Assembly (NCBI GenBank): GCA_021186555.1
Contig: JAJKFL010000011.1
Span: 34,480,923 to 34,544,922, forward strand
Length of the DNA stretch: 64,000 nt
Reading direction: 5' to 3'
DNA from: Reticulitermes speratus
Taxonomy: Eukaryota > Arthropoda > Insecta > Blattodea > Rhinotermitidae
Every line of letters begins with the position of its first letter. The first letter of the stretch is position 1. The position numbers and the translations under genes are program-made. The notes beneath the pieces were generated by a model that worked only from the letters and a program-made list of their open reading frames with translations, made no database searches and was not told where the DNA came from. Shown here piece after piece: positions 11,591-23,687 of this stretch.

Positions 11591-12517
11591 ATAGGAAATA
11601 TCAGAGTGATGATGTGAAATATTTCACTAGTACAGAAGGAAAAATCTCTCTTTAGTGAAAATGTTTATAGACTGATTTCTTTTGAAACAGGGTTGGGTCA
11701 CAGTAGATATATATGTGTTTTAGAGAAGCGACAATATTGATCTGTGAAGAAATTTATAGTTAAGATTTAGAGGGATGTAAAGTCAGTCATTATGTCACTT
11801 ATAAATTTTCTTTATTTTTCTGCTCAAGAAGTAATTAAAGGTTGTGTGAGATATTTAGGCTCTTAAATGAAGTGGGATTATGCTGATGTATAAAGACGTT
11901 TATGGCAGAATCGATTCTTAAATCTATGGATTCTGAACTCTTTGGTAGGTTTTGTGTTCTGATACTTTAATCTGTTGTAACTGTTTTATGTTTTGCATCT
12001 ACTGACATATTTATCAATAAATATTCCTTTAACCTCCCCGCTTTAAACGGTAATTTTCTACGCTGTGAGATTATATTATTTTGTGTTTAAAGAAGTCTTT
12101 CGGGTAAAATTTAAAATTTTATATTCCCTAAATTTAGGCTTATGCCTCACTTCATTTTTAATAAAGACTTTAAATTTGATACGTTTCAAGTAAGTCTGCT
12201 GTTAAATTTACACTACTGCAGTATCAATACCATCTTCTAGTCGTAATTAAAGATCCTTCGAACTGTATCAGCCTTTTCTGAATTACTGTACTTACCTAAT
12301 TAATATTTTCCAGTATACCATTACAGAAGTTTTATATCATTTCGGAAATATGTACTAGCCTTATGCCGCCGTCTGGATGATTTAATAGACCAAGAACCTC
12401 AACCTAACGCAGCACACAAATCAAAGGTCATAATTTCAAAATTTAAGACCTGCAGTGAGTCACTTTAATAAGTGAAGAGTTTACGCACTTTATGAGATGA
12501 GTCGTGCTGCGTGATTT
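11591..12517 (+). other. Probable 3' UTR of the GPCR, then intergenic DNA
   Basis: AT-rich sequence follows the receptor stop, with AATAAA at 12016-12021 as the most plausible polyadenylation signal. Nothing coding is seen. Confidence 0.45.
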
Positions 12518-12672
12518 CATTCTTTCGCCGCGGTACAAATGAGATCTTAGGCCTCCTGGGACGTTTCGCAGCGTCTATTGGTAGTTAGTTACCGACGTTT
12601 CGGGACATCCAATTGACCCCATCTTACTACCAATCTACGCTTCGTAACATCCCAGAAGAGAGAATATCTCGT
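12518..12672 (-). repeat. Fold-back element, CTTCTGGG subfamily (copy e)
   Basis: Terminal arms of about 40 bp pair (gcctcctgggacgtttcgca with the mirror ending at tcccagaag). A cccgaaacgtcggtaac segment lies inside on the minus strand, and the family tail (ttcgccgcgg) is at the left edge. No clear target-site duplication. Confidence 0.7.
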
Positions 12673-14184
12673 GAGTTAAGTCCTTAATGCACTGTTACTG
12701 AAGATTCAAGCCTTCTGTTATGTTTTGCTGTGTCATTGGATGAGTATTATGAGACGTTTCGGAGGATCGTAGTGCCTTAAATGTCAAGGATAAGCACTCC
12801 AAGAAGGCTAGTAGCTCGGGAATATAGAGTATGTTATATTATACCAGTGACAATGCGTCATATTCCAGAACACTTTAAACTTAAGTAAGCATTTCATTTA
12901 AAATTAAACACCCAATTACAAATACATTATCCCTTTAACAACAAAACCAAAATTTGTTATAATTATTGAAATTAGGAAGTTATTACGCTACTGTCTCTTT
13001 GCTTATGTACGTTGTGTGTTACCATCCAGGGAAAGCAGACCTTTTGGAGCCTTAAAAGACGTGACGAAATAGATGTTATAATCTTAAAAGAAAACCTTCA
13101 ATAATAAGCCGGGAAACATTCTCTAATTGAAAGAGATCTGTAGCAGGGTCGTACAAAATGAAATGGCGGGCCGTTTTTTGAGAGCCATTTGATGAACCAG
13201 TAGTTACAAGATACGGAAGGCAACAGCATTCTTGTGTAGTTGCAAACTTCAGAATCCTAGATGAATAAGCTCACTAAGAATAAGAAATTATTAATTTTAG
13301 CATTGTTTTTTATGCATTCTTCTCTGTATACGAGATAACTTTAGAGGTGTGAGGTAGATGTCACTAGCAACGTACAAGTTAATTGACCTTGTCTCTCAAT
13401 GAGAGACTGGGCATACTGTAATACCAGTGGTGCATTATTGCAAACTTTGAATTCAGCGTATTAAAGCTGTCGTTTTTTTTTTAAGATTTTCAGTGTAGTT
13501 CGTGTCTTAAAAAGCATGTAGTTTAAATGAAAGAAATATAGTACTGCATATTACAAAAGTATTTGCACCTATGTGCGACAATATTTAGAACAAGTGACCA
13601 AAATGGTTTTAAAATTGAAATAACACTGTAAAGTGATAAGTACATAATTTTGTAAGAATTTTATGTCTTATGACATTGTTAATCACTACATCTAGTAGAT
13701 TTACTTGACTAAGACATGTAACTAAAAGAAAGGAAATTATTTCCTTATCAAAAGACACCAAAACTTTATACTCTTTGCCAAATAAAAGAAATTAATAATA
13801 TATTGACCTGCATGTACCACAGTCCTTTAGTACCTGTAGCAATAGCAACCATTAAGTTCAAATATATACGAGTACATACCTATTGTTGAAATAACAAGAT
13901 ATGTTTTTAAATTGTATATTTGATCGCTTGTGTCACTTGAAACGTAGGTAATGTAGTTAAAATACCAATAAACCCATTGAGCATTTCAAACTGATCCTTC
14001 ATTTACATTTTTGGTTTTCTGCTATTATTATTTGCATACTTCAATATTATACCTCTGTTATATGCAGTTAAATATTACGTTGTCAAGAGGTGAATTATGA
14101 TTCAGATTTCAAAGTATTGTTGACTTATATTACAGACATTCTTATTCTGTAAAAGCTCAAAATGGAAAGATTGACGTAGAACTA
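12673..14184. other. No gene seen
   Basis: AT-rich DNA lacking open frames of interest, recognisable repeats or tRNA-like boxes. A CCGAAACG-like segment near 12750 may be a remnant of another fold-back element. Confidence 0.5.
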
Positions 14185-14590
14185 ACTAACTCCATGTAGC
14201 ACAGTCCTTCTTGAGAAGCTAACGGGTAGTCAGCTAGTCAAGAAATTCCCCGCGTTTTATGGAACCCGAAGGTTCATTACCGCACTCACAACAGCCCGCC
14301 ACCTGTCCCTATCCTGAGCCATATCAATCCAGTCCACCCTCTCCCATACCACTTCTTAAAGATCCATTTTAATATTATCCTCACATCTACGCCTGGGTCT
14401 TCCAAGTGGTCTCCTTCCCTCAGGTCTCCCCACCAAAATCCTGTATGTATCTCTCCCCACCCCCATACTGCTACATGCCCCGCCCACCACATTCTTCTTG
14501 GTTTGATCATCCGAATAATATTTGGTGATCAGTACAGATCATTAAGTTCCTCGTTATGTAGTCTTCTCCACTCCCCTGTTACCTCGTCCC
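14185..14590 (-). mobile_element. RTE-like LINE 3' end (minus strand)
   Basis: The minus strand encodes the same C-terminal peptide as the 5728 copy ([12 protein letters not shown], then LEDPGVDVR). It ends at the low-coordinate side with a (ctaa)n-like tail next to ccatgtagcacagtcc. It is 5'-truncated and degenerate. Confidence 0.87.
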
Positions 14591-16606
14591 TCTTAGACCC
14601 AAATACCCTAAATGAGAAAGTACACGAAATATCTCGTGATGCTACAGCCAAAGTCCTTACACAGATCCAAATGGCGGAATGCCAAAGTACTAAGTAGAAG
14701 CGCTGCATGCTAGACCGAGAAGTTCTATGCTAGGGAATTAATGATTTCTTCCCTCAAAAAGTTTATAGATCTTCGTGTTAAAGAAGTTCGAATTTACAGC
14801 TATTACCTAATTAGTTTTAAGTGGAAAAACAAAGTATATTCTTATTGGATATTTGAAATTAAATCTGAACCTGATATCAAAACTGTTGCCATAAATATTA
14901 ATTATAAAAATGTTAACGGTGATTAATTTAGGGAAAACCAGGCCAGACTGATAACTATGGGTTAGGAACAAATTGACACTCGTTAGCCTGTCAATACTTG
15001 TCTAACACTGACCTTCTGAACGTGTCCTACGTCACAAGACTAGGCACGTATGACGTAATTCGTAGCCTTTATTCGCACATGCGCAGTAAGACTTAACCCC
15101 GTAGTTTCAAGACATCACACAAGGGTGCAGCAGTCTATAGGGCGACACATGTTTCAAGCAATCGATACAGTACCGACAGACTGTGCAATAATTCTTTTAT
15201 TCTGAACGCATGATATGAAGTTACAAATCGTTTGCTTTTGTCCTGACTTCCCTTTTTTCTTTATTTAATATTCTCATTTGTTCCTCAATCCTTTATTCCT
15301 TTATGATGTGATGGGGTTGTGCCTCTCTGGGGCTGCGGCCTCTGGTGGGGCCCACTATAAACCCTTAATCTATAACACAGCCCTTTGCCTTCATAATTAT
15401 ATTTCTTCCCAGTTGTTAGAAAGATTTTTCCCATCATAAAGAAGCAGCCCTTTGGATGAAACGTCTAGATGTTTGGTATTGGAATTGTAAATAAGGTAAA
15501 GAGCCTTCGAGTTAAAAGGGGGTGGGATTTAAGGCGTATCATACATACAGAGCTGTACACTACGTAAGTATGAAAGGGTGAGATTAAAGACAAAAGGAGG
15601 AATATAAGTGATATTATTAGACATTAGTCTATTCATAAATAATGGTTAAAATCATTAAATTTGTATGGAAACTGCATAAAAATTAGGTTCCATCCCTGTC
15701 ATATTAACCTATACATAGGTATAATACGGTGTGGGGAGTTCCTTAAGTTTCGGTTCTAATCAGTGCAAAATGGGTAATATCAACAACAGCGATCTGCATA
15801 ATAAGGTCAAGAAAACAGTGAGAGACAAGGCGATGCTGCTGCTTCTGCGCAGACCGCTCAGCGATGCAGTTACTTTCTGCGCATTCGAGGAGATTGTGGA
15901 AACGACTACGGCCGAGAAGATGCGCTAAGAACAGAAATGTTTTTGAGAGAGGAAGGCAACTTTATGAGCGGAAACTGGTTCGCTAGTTGAGAAGCAGGTG
16001 TTAGTATCTGCTTCTCTTACAAAGGAAAACTCTTAAACTGATTGCTGGTATAAAGAGGGACTATACTGCGAGAATAAATACAGTACGATCCCAACGACGA
16101 CAGGTGACAGCACCTGTCTTACAGCGTGAAAATGTGCAACACTCTCCGAAGCAATCAGCAGCTCCGAGTTACTTGCTACCAACCGAATTTATTCGGGGGG
16201 CGGACCCGATGATATCAACACGGAGCTTGATTGGAATCCCTCTCACGTGACACGCATTTCCACTGCTCATTCGTCAACTAATGGTATAATCAGTCCCAAC
16301 ACTTCTGTTCAAAATTTTCGCTCATTTGTTATTAAAATTCTTTGTTCTTATGAAGCCCCAGAAAACTGCGATATTTCAGACAGAATAACGACTTGGCTGC
16401 AAGCTTTAGGATCCACAAATCTGGGTTCGATTCACGACATGGCCACAAATATCTCTCTTTTCCTTTCAGTCCAGACATGTTCTACAGTCAACTCAACTCA
16501 TCCATCTGGTATTGGGCTTTCCTTCCCGGGACTTCAATTAACGTAAAATGAATCTGCCAGCTCATCTACAAAAAATGACCTCCACATCCCCTACAGTTTT
16601 ATACGT
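14591..16606. other. No gene recognised
   Basis: Two short open frames were inspected. 15731-15928 encodes a Lys/Arg-rich 65-residue peptide starting [10 protein letters not shown], and 16247-16546 a 99-residue peptide. Neither shows a known motif, flanking splice logic or codon bias I would trust. A GC-richer patch at 15300-15360 is unexplained. Confidence 0.45.
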
Positions 16607-16768
16607 AAAGCAAAGGTAAAGTAATCCCATTACAGGCCTGGACAGGCCCTTAGGGTTCCAGGAGGTTGAGTCTCCCAGATTTTCAGACAATCGGCAAATG
16701 AATGTGTTAAGGTTGTCAGCCCTACGCACCGGCCGCCTTTACCCCCCCCCCTAGGAAATATTCCTGAT

Positions 16769-17069
16769 ACAGGTAGGACCCGTTTTACGACGGTCCATTT
16801 TACGACTTTTCACATTAACGACAGTTTCAAAATATTACCTTAAATATTAGTACATAGTTGGAAAAAGTTTAGGAATTTTGGAACCTATCTCATTCAAATA
16901 CATTATATTTTGGTCTCGTTTTACGACTTTTCATTTTACGACCCTGTTTTGCTGGAACCTAATTGAGAAGACCAAAACCTACAAAGGATGAGGTTGTCGC
17001 GCCTGTATAAGAAGAAGAAGAAGAAGTTTTGCTGGAACCTAAACCTGTAATAAAACGGGTCCTACCTGT
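16769..17069. mobile_element. pogo/Tigger-like MITE inside the SINE
   Basis: About 300 bp bounded by terminal inverted repeats caggtaggacccgttttac and its mirror (with two extra bases), starting CAGG and flanked by TA/TG, as expected for Tc1/mariner TA targets. The internal phrase ttttacgac is typical of Tigger-type termini. It carries no transposase and itself contains a retroposed fragment. Confidence 0.85.
16963..17025 (+). mobile_element. Short LINE-tail insertion with (GAA)n end
   Basis: A 63-bp segment ending in (gaa)n is flanked by a perfect 17-bp duplication, gttttgctggaacctaa, at 16946-16962 and 17026-17042. The pattern fits an extremely 5'-truncated retroposon produced by target-primed reverse transcription. 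The source family is not identified. Confidence 0.8.
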
Positions 17070-17221
17070 GCTCATTTCTGTTAGAGGCTGAGTCGACCCC
17101 AGGGCCATAATGCGGCCGGAAGGATTAAGTCAATGAAAAATTCCAATGACACCATCGGGAATCGAACCCGCGACCTTCCGGCTTGTACAGCAGTGCCTCA
17201 ATCAACTGCGCCACCGCCTGC

Positions 17222-17719
17222 CCTACAGTTTCATATGTGGTGCCTGTAATTAAGAAAAAATACGACTGATGATTTTGACAATTAAAATCTCATCCTTCGC
17301 CCATACAGTGCAGTGATGAGTTTCGTGCCTGTGTTACAATACGCTGAAATTATTTTCCCAAACTTGGCTGTGGAAGAAAAAGGTAAAAGAGTGTAGATAA
17401 TAAGAAGAAGGATGGAGGATGATACAGGGTGATGTCATAATGCAAGAATTGTGTCAAGGAAAGACTGGCGGATGATTTTATTTCAATTTAAAGTATGTTT
17501 CATTTTGTTACGCAGTCAACTATTCTGTCAGAGGCTGGACGTAGGAGTCTTAGACATTACGTCGCACATTGTGTGTCTAATAAGATAGCGTTAATAGTGA
17601 CATCCGGCAGCACTTCCTGCACACTGATAAGTGGAGCAGAATGTCTTCATTTATTCACTGGCAGTAAAGGACAGAAACTGCTGGCATAGTGAACGGAATT
17701 ACTGAAACACAAGGTAGGA
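17222..17719. other. No gene seen
   Basis: Intergenic DNA with only short open frames (for example 17495-17689) and no recognisable element. Confidence 0.45.
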
Positions 17720-18240
17720 ACCAATTCTGTTAACCTTGTTGAGTTAGTTCCTCTTTTGTCAAGTACTTTATTTTGTATAATTTGTTTTTCCATGCTTTAG
17801 AGGAGAGAGAGGATAAAATCATGCAAAACCTAATGATTGGTATGAAAGAGGATACAGAAAGTGGATATTTGACAGTTGCCTGAAGAAGAGAAAGAAATAG
17901 GATACTAAACAAAATTTGAAAATAAAAAGCTTCAGTATTTATAAATTTCATCTAATGATTTTCGGTTAATGAACCCAGGGAGGATGAGAAAGTCGAAGAT
18001 GTTGCATATATGTTGAATATTAGAAATATATACAAAATTTTGGTAGAGGATCGTGAAGGAAAGAGATCACTTGTAAGACCTTGGAGTAGATGGGAAAATA
18101 ATATTAAAATAAATCTTAGATAAAGAGGCTGGGTGGGTCTGGAGCGGGCTAATCTGTCTGTGAATAGGGACAAGTGGTAATTTCTTTTGAAGAGGTAATA
18201 AAACTTTGGTTTGCATAAAATTTTGGGTATTAATTGTCTC
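17720..18240 (+). mobile_element. Diverged RTE-like LINE 3' end
   Basis: The plus strand carries remnants of the RTE C-terminal region (DLGVDGKIILK, then a degenerate AGWVWSGLICL). It is older than the 5728 and 14185 copies, judging by its many stops. Confidence 0.6.
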
Positions 18241-18424
18241 GCTGTGTAAATGTGTCTGCCGGTACAGTCCATTACGCCATTAACTGCTTAGTCTTTGTAA
18301 TGGATTCTGGTGTGTTTTCTGTGCGATAAGAACTAATTCTTTAATATCCTTCAGAACCGAGACCTGTACGAACTTAGTGCTTTACAGACCAATTAAAGGT
18401 TCATCTGTCGCTCCCTACCAAAGC

Positions 18425-21400
18425 ATGGCGCTGTTTCTGCTGCTACTGCTGCTGCTGTCAGTTCGGGGAAGTCCCTCGCAGGAGATGCAATGTCCTTCAC
18501 TCCGCACGGCCGCGCTAAGCTTCAGCGTCGCGAGCAGCCGCAACCAGACGGGACATCGCATTGCTCAGGTCTCTACACATTTTGCGACATTTATACAGCA
18601 ACAGCTGCATACTGTATATATTATTTTATACAGGGTGTTCTCTTTTTCAGTACAAGGGATTTTATGGTTAGGAAGTACTTTATTGAAATGTTTTTTTTTG
18701 GTACATATTACTGTTAGGTCTCATTATTAAATCTTTGCGTAACCTCACTTTATTTAAGTCGTTTTGAGTTGATCACTGTTCCGTTTTCTGCCCTCCTAGC
18801 CATTTTGATGTGGATTTTACCCTCCAGTGAAAACGCATATATTATTTGACAGCATCTGAATTGAAACTCGCAGGATATACGTGTGTGGTCAGACCGGCGG
18901 AACAGCTAATCTACCTAGATTAGCTTTTTGCCTTATCACTCCTTTGTTCTGAACAAATCCCTGATTATAGCATCATGATGCCGAAACACGTAGTAATTTT
19001 ATAATTTTTTCTGTATTATTTTATTAAATCCGGAATTTGGTTGATGTGTTAATTCGCCGGCAATATTTCAGTCTCTCTCATCCTCTTTTCCCGCCCATAT
19101 TTCTTTTCGGAAGAAGAAGCTTCTGTAGGACGTGTCGTCTTCTGTTTGTTACGTCTGAAAACATAGCAAGGTTTGGTACGAATACTGTTTTGTCAGAACT
19201 GATTTCCTGTAGACTGCCTACATGACGCTTACTGTTAGTTAGGTCACTGTGAGGGTTTTTTATACATAAGTGTTGCTGTTACTAGTAGACTCGCTTATAA
19301 CTAATTAACGTCATGGAGCAGAGTCCTTCTTGAGAAGCTAGCAGGTCGTCAGCTAGTCAAAAAATTCCCCGCGTTTTGTGGAACCCGAAGGTTCATTACC
19401 GCACTCACAACAGCCCGCCACCTGTCCCTATCCTGAGCTAAGTTGTACGAGTACCAAAGAATCAGTCCAGGTCAGAGGCTTTGTTGAGTGATTCGTAACT
19501 TGGTAATTTTTTACGGTAAGGAGTTGTTAGTACCTCGCCCAACCCCAAAGCTCGAGGACTACCCCCTGTCGGCTGTTTATTCAATATATTTGCAGCTACC
19601 CTCCATATCCACAGGCCGTTCCTCCATCCGCAACCCGAGAACGCGCCATGCCGTGGTGACAGGGACCGACTTATCATGGTGACAGGGACCGACTTATAGT
19701 GGTGACAGGGACCGACTTATCGTGGTGACAGGGACCGACTTATCGTGGTGACAGGGACCGACTTATCGTGGTGACAGGGACCAACTTATCGTGGTGACAG
19801 GGACCGAATTATCGTGGTGACAGGGACCGACTTATCGTGGTGACAGGGACCGACTTATCGTGGTGACAGGGACCCACTTATCGTCGACTCGCTTATAATG
19901 ACAACAAATGCAAACGCTTCTCTCTATCTTGATATATCTCGGTGTAACCCCACATCAAGTTTTCTTACAGGTGATGCTGAAACATGGCGCACAGACTGAA
20001 GCTGATTCCGGTGCCTGGCAGATTGACGTCGATCAAAACACGGTCATCTGCGACGGTGTCGAGTCGGTGAACATTGTGGCCACTGTGACAGGTGCTTCTA
20101 TCTGTTGGAAATATGACGCACTTTCCTTTATTGGAGTCGTTCCCGGATCTGTGTTAACGACAGCTACAAAACAAATCAAGCAGCGTATCGTAAGTCAAAT
20201 GCAGGCCGGTTGAGGCACCAAAAGCAGTCCCATGGATGCTGCAGATGACGGCTCTTGATGCTTGCCCTCCAGTCCCGTCTGAAATTTTTCAATCAGCCCA
20301 GTTAGGTCTTTTATGGCGAAAATTATCCTTTAGTTATGAGTACTTACACCCTTAAGAACAGAAAGGCTATAGGATTGAAGGGAAATGTAGGGGAGTATGC
20401 TGGAGGGGAAGGCGTCACATTTGGAGGGATATGTGAAGGGGAGGAATCCGTGGGAATCCTTTCTGTAGCCAAAGTAGAACTACAGGCCTAAGCCTACTTG
20501 TCGAAAAAAAGGATAGCTGTCAATGAACAAATGTCTCGCTTGTGGGCATAAAGTAAAATTTTTATATTATGTTCTATTTATCATATATTTACAAGATTAA
20601 AACACAAAATTTTTCTTAGATGTGGAAGAAAGAACCGGCCATAATTAGCACTTCATCAATAAGCTGTAATTGCACGCTAGACAAAAGCTCATAAAATGCC
20701 TGAAAAAGACTTCAGGAATTGAATCAATCAAAAACGTAAGTTAGAATACTACAGGGCGTTATTTATTTTATAGCCTAACTAGCCACTTCATCTACTTGTT
20801 CCTACAGCACCTCCGACTCGCCCTGGGCCAGATTACGAGCTCTTCCCCGGGTTGGGATACTACAAGCTACACACGACACCACGCACATGGGAGGAAGCCT
20901 GGCGCTCATGCGCATTTGAGGGTGGGCACCTCGCCATCGTCAATTCGGAGACAGAGGCTCGAGTGTTACAGATGATGTTTGCGCGCAATCCCAAGATCGT
21001 AGGCAGCACCCAAAATGATTATGCATTCTTAGGGGCACATGATATGTTCAGCGAGGGACAATTCACCACCATCTTCGGTGAGAATTATCGGATGTTGTAG
21101 ATCGAAGTTTTATGTTGTCCTGTAAACATCAGAGATATCTAGATCTACCTACTGCAACCTTCAGAAAATTTGCATTTTTTTTCACAAAATTTATTTGTTT
21201 CGGATGATTCACGCGATAAACAGGCCTTATTTTCCTTCATAATGGAGATATAGTGTGATTTTCGCTCTTCTGGGTTGTTACGCAGCGTAGACTGGTAATT
21301 AGTTGACCCTTGAAGAAAGGATCTATAGGTTGTCCCGAAACGTCGGTAACAACCAATCTACGATGCATAACATGCCAGAATATTGGAACATCTCATTTAC

Positions 21401-22038
21401 ACCGCGGTGGAAACCTGAAATTATGAACAATACCTTTCATCGAGATGCAGTGTGTTTTCTTTGAGGTGGAAACTAAATTCTTGTAGCTCATCATCCTAAC
21501 ATTTGACGCGACATAGACGGAGCTACTGACAGCGTTGTTAATTGAAGGACTAAATATAGACACAACAAATGAATAAGATATAAATAATTAACTAATTATC
21601 TCAATGCATCAGAGTAATTCGTAAGAAGCTAGAAGTTGTCACGTAATCAATAATCATCACGCTTTATAGCACGTAAGGCTTTGTTATCTTATAACACGAT
21701 AGCAAGAAACTGGTCCCTAATCTGAGCCAGATTAATCCACTGCAAGACCTGCCATTCAGTTTTACCGTTTATTAAAACAAAAGACAATCCTTTTAATAAT
21801 AATTTCCCACTTTACTTGTTGATTAAAAAATTTCAACACGAAAAATCTACAGGGTGTGCATTTCATCGTGTTAGCAGGAGACCCGCTCAACAAGACCGGA
21901 TACTGGAATTGGGCGAAAGGACAACCCAGCAAAAACACTAGCAGTAACTGCGTAATTTTCCACAGGATGGAGGCCACGTACTATGACAAACCGTGTACCT
22001 GGAAGCTTGCAGCTTTCTGTGAGCAGGAATTATACTGA
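18425..22038 (+). CDS. Secreted C-type lectin, haemolymph LPS-binding-protein-like (4 exons)
   Basis: Exons 18425-18568, 19971-20091, 20808-21077 and 21878-22038 join at GT-AG sites in consistent phase (696 nt, 231 residues). Residues 1-15 form a Leu-rich signal peptide. Residues about 23-88 form the N-terminal region seen in cockroach LPS-binding lectins (TGHRIAQ, then [14 protein letters not shown]). [20 protein letters not shown] hinge leads into the C-type lectin domain. The domain cysteines are C123, C203, C218 and C226, which would pair 123-226 and 203-218. The sugar-site tripeptide is QPS (194-196), not QPD or EPN, and the WND-like motif is weak, so calcium-dependent sugar specificity may be altered. 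Such proteins bind bacterial surfaces in haemolymph; that role is inferred. Its introns hold fold-back elements and a LINE chimera. Confidence 0.9.
18940..19060 (+). repeat. Fold-back family half-copy (copy f) in lectin intron 1
   Basis: The segment aligns with the right arm of the 22630 element, including a degraded core (CTGATTA, stem II GCATC/GATGC, GAAACACG). Only one arm is present, and stem I does not pair. Confidence 0.6.
19301..19885 (-). mobile_element. Chimeric retroposon: RTE tail joined to another repeat and a 23-bp array
   Basis: A perfect 13-bp duplication, gactcgcttataa, lies at 19288-19300 and 19886-19898. Between the two, 19301-19440 is the RTE 3' end on the minus strand. 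From 19441 the sequence becomes a different repeat containing [13 protein letters not shown]. From about 19655 to 19884 it is a 23-bp tandem array (gtggtgacagggaccgactt plus atc), about 10 units. One duplication surrounding all parts suggests that a single template-switching retrotransposition event was followed by array growth. It lies 85 bp upstream of lectin exon 2. Confidence 0.75.
21240..21425 (+). repeat. Fold-back element, CTTCTGGG subfamily (copy g) in lectin intron 3
   Basis: gctcttctgggttgttacgc pairs imperfectly with cataacatgccagaa near 21375. The interior has a ttgaagaaagg...gtcccgaaacgtcgg segment resembling a decayed hammerhead core, and the end is the tail caccgcggtggaaacctgaa. 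Confidence 0.7.
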
Positions 22039-22629
22039 AGATCCTGGCGTTTGCTAAATACTCCGAAGGTTTGCCTTATTGCTTGTAATTGGACCATAAG
22101 TGACGTCATTACATGTGTGACGTAATTCCGTGGTTATGCTGAACTCTTAAATACATGTGAACATAGAAATTTGTACAAATCTGTAATGATGCTGCATAAG
22201 TATCTGAGATCAAGATAAGTTTTTGAGTGTAAAATAGAATGTTTTCAAATTATGGCGCTGCGTAACTGAATGCGAAATCCAGCCGGTCACTGCTTATTAG
22301 GCTCAAGCTGGGAGGTCGCCCTGCCTTACGGTAAGTCAGTTGTTTTCCCTCGTAGCAGATTGGCATCCATAACATGGTGTGTGTCACTGAACAGCCTGTG
22401 TTATTAATAGAATCTAGCGTTGATAATTCATCCTACAAAGAATTCCGCTGTAAATTTCACTGAAAACTTCCTGTGTTGACGTACCTAGCACGTGTATGAC
22501 GTACCTAGCACGTGTATGACGAGAGAGATTCATTAAAAAGGAAATTCATATTGTGGATTTGTTTTGCACATAAAGAAGAGAGAGAGAGAGAGGGGGTATA
22601 ATGACAGAAGAAATTTTTTCGAATTTTAT
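22039..22629 (+). other. Lectin 3' flank
   Basis: Presumed 3' UTR and flank of the lectin. A 20-bp direct duplication (gacgtacctagcacgtgtat, twice) occurs at about 22479-22518, followed by a short (ag)n tract at about 22577. No coding sequence is seen. Confidence 0.45.
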
Positions 22630-23070
22630 GTTATTCATACCGTGCATATTCTTATAATTAATACATCAACCAAATTATGCACTTAATTGAATACATTCAG
22701 AAGCAAGTATAAAATTCCTACATGTTTCGGCACCGGGGTGCCATCATCAGGGGGTTAATCAGAACAAAGGAGTACAAGTCCAACACGCCAATCTATGTAT
22801 TGTGTCTCCTTCTTAAAATGATTAAAAATATTTAAATTTTAAATTTACAACTTTTTAATTGTAAGATTATTAACTTTGTATATTTTAGAATTTCAATCCT
22901 TTTAAGAAGGGAAACAACGCCTAGATTAGCTGTTGCCCTTGTTACTACTTTCTTCTAAATAACTCCCTGATGATGGCACCCCGGAGCCGAAACATGTAGG
23001 AGTTTTGTACTTGCTTCTGAATGTATTTTATTAAGTGCATAATTTGGTTGATTTATTAATTTGAAGATAT
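22630..23070 (-). mobile_element. Fold-back element with two hammerhead-like motifs (copy h)
   Basis: Arms of about 95 bp (22658-22755 and 22962-23064) are inverted copies around a roughly 200-bp AT-rich centre. The right-arm motif (plus, 22962-23005) has stem I AACUCC/GGAGUU (6 bp), core CUGAUGA, stem II GGC/GCC, GAAACAUGU and UA. The left-arm motif (minus) has the same core and a perfect GGCACC/GGUGCC stem II, but a shorter stem I. The tail (ataccgtgcat, reversed) is at the left edge. Confidence 0.78.
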
Positions 23071-23499
23071 TGTATATGAAGCAGGATCTTTACTTACAAA
23101 TCAAAGGAAATATTTGACACGAAACTTTCAGTCTTCTAGACTGTGCGCGATGTTATGTTGCCAGCTTTACGAAAGACTGTAGCGACTTCAATTTCAGGGT
23201 CAAACCCGAATTACTCCACTCTCCTTTTACTTAATTCGCATAGTTCAAAGTTCATTGACCTTGTGTTCTCGAGCTCTAGTGACCCAACATCACACACAAG
23301 ACGATCGGAATTCTCGAATACGCCTCTCTGAAAACACCAGAGTTCGCACAGGAAGTATTTACCAATTTATTGTCACACCATTTTAAAGACAAACCAGCAA
23401 ATTCGCTGCTCATTTCAAACCTCTATTTCAGTCTCATCACGCTGAAAGAATTTTGGTTACTAAAATTGATAATACCGAAAATTAGTTAAAACTTCCAAA
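23071..23499. other. No gene seen
   Basis: Intergenic DNA. The open frame at 23143-23331 shows no recognisable motif. Confidence 0.45.
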
Positions 23500-23687
23500 T
23501 AGAGTCGAACACGGTTAAAACAATATCGGTTTATGCGACACCTCGCCTATAACGTCAGATATTCTGTGGTACCAATTAGTTCCTCACTGTTAACCATAAC
23601 ATTATACTCCTAGGTTATAACAACACTCGTTTATAACAAAAAAAAATATTCAGTCCCTTTCATGGCGTTATAACCGAGTTTGAATAT
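23500..23687. mobile_element. Small pogo/Tigger-like MITE
   Basis: agagtcgaacacggttaaaa at the left is matched in inverse by gttataaccgagtttgaata at the right, in a TA context. The gttataac phrase and about 190-bp size fit a Tigger-type non-autonomous element, diverged. Confidence 0.6.

Larger units (their letters stand above)
16607..17221 (-). mobile_element. tRNA-derived SINE, family 1, with nested insertions
   Basis: The minus strand reads as a SINE with a tRNA-like head (ggcgcagttgattgaggcac, then gggttcgattcccg) and a body ending in taatgggattac. Target-site duplications of 17 bp with two mismatches (cctacagttttatacgt at 16590-16606, cctacagtttcatatgt at 17222-17238) bracket it. The body is split by a pogo/Tigger-like MITE. 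Copies of the family lie at 38595, 43386 and 47699. Confidence 0.9.

Noticed and set aside
16247-16546. 99-residue open frame as a gene
   Set aside because: No recognisable domain, no splice context, no homologue I can name.
19971-20189. Longer version of lectin exon 2 ending at gtaagt (20190)
   Set aside because: It breaks the reading frame into exon 3; the donor at 20092 gives the conserved lectin sequence and correct phase.
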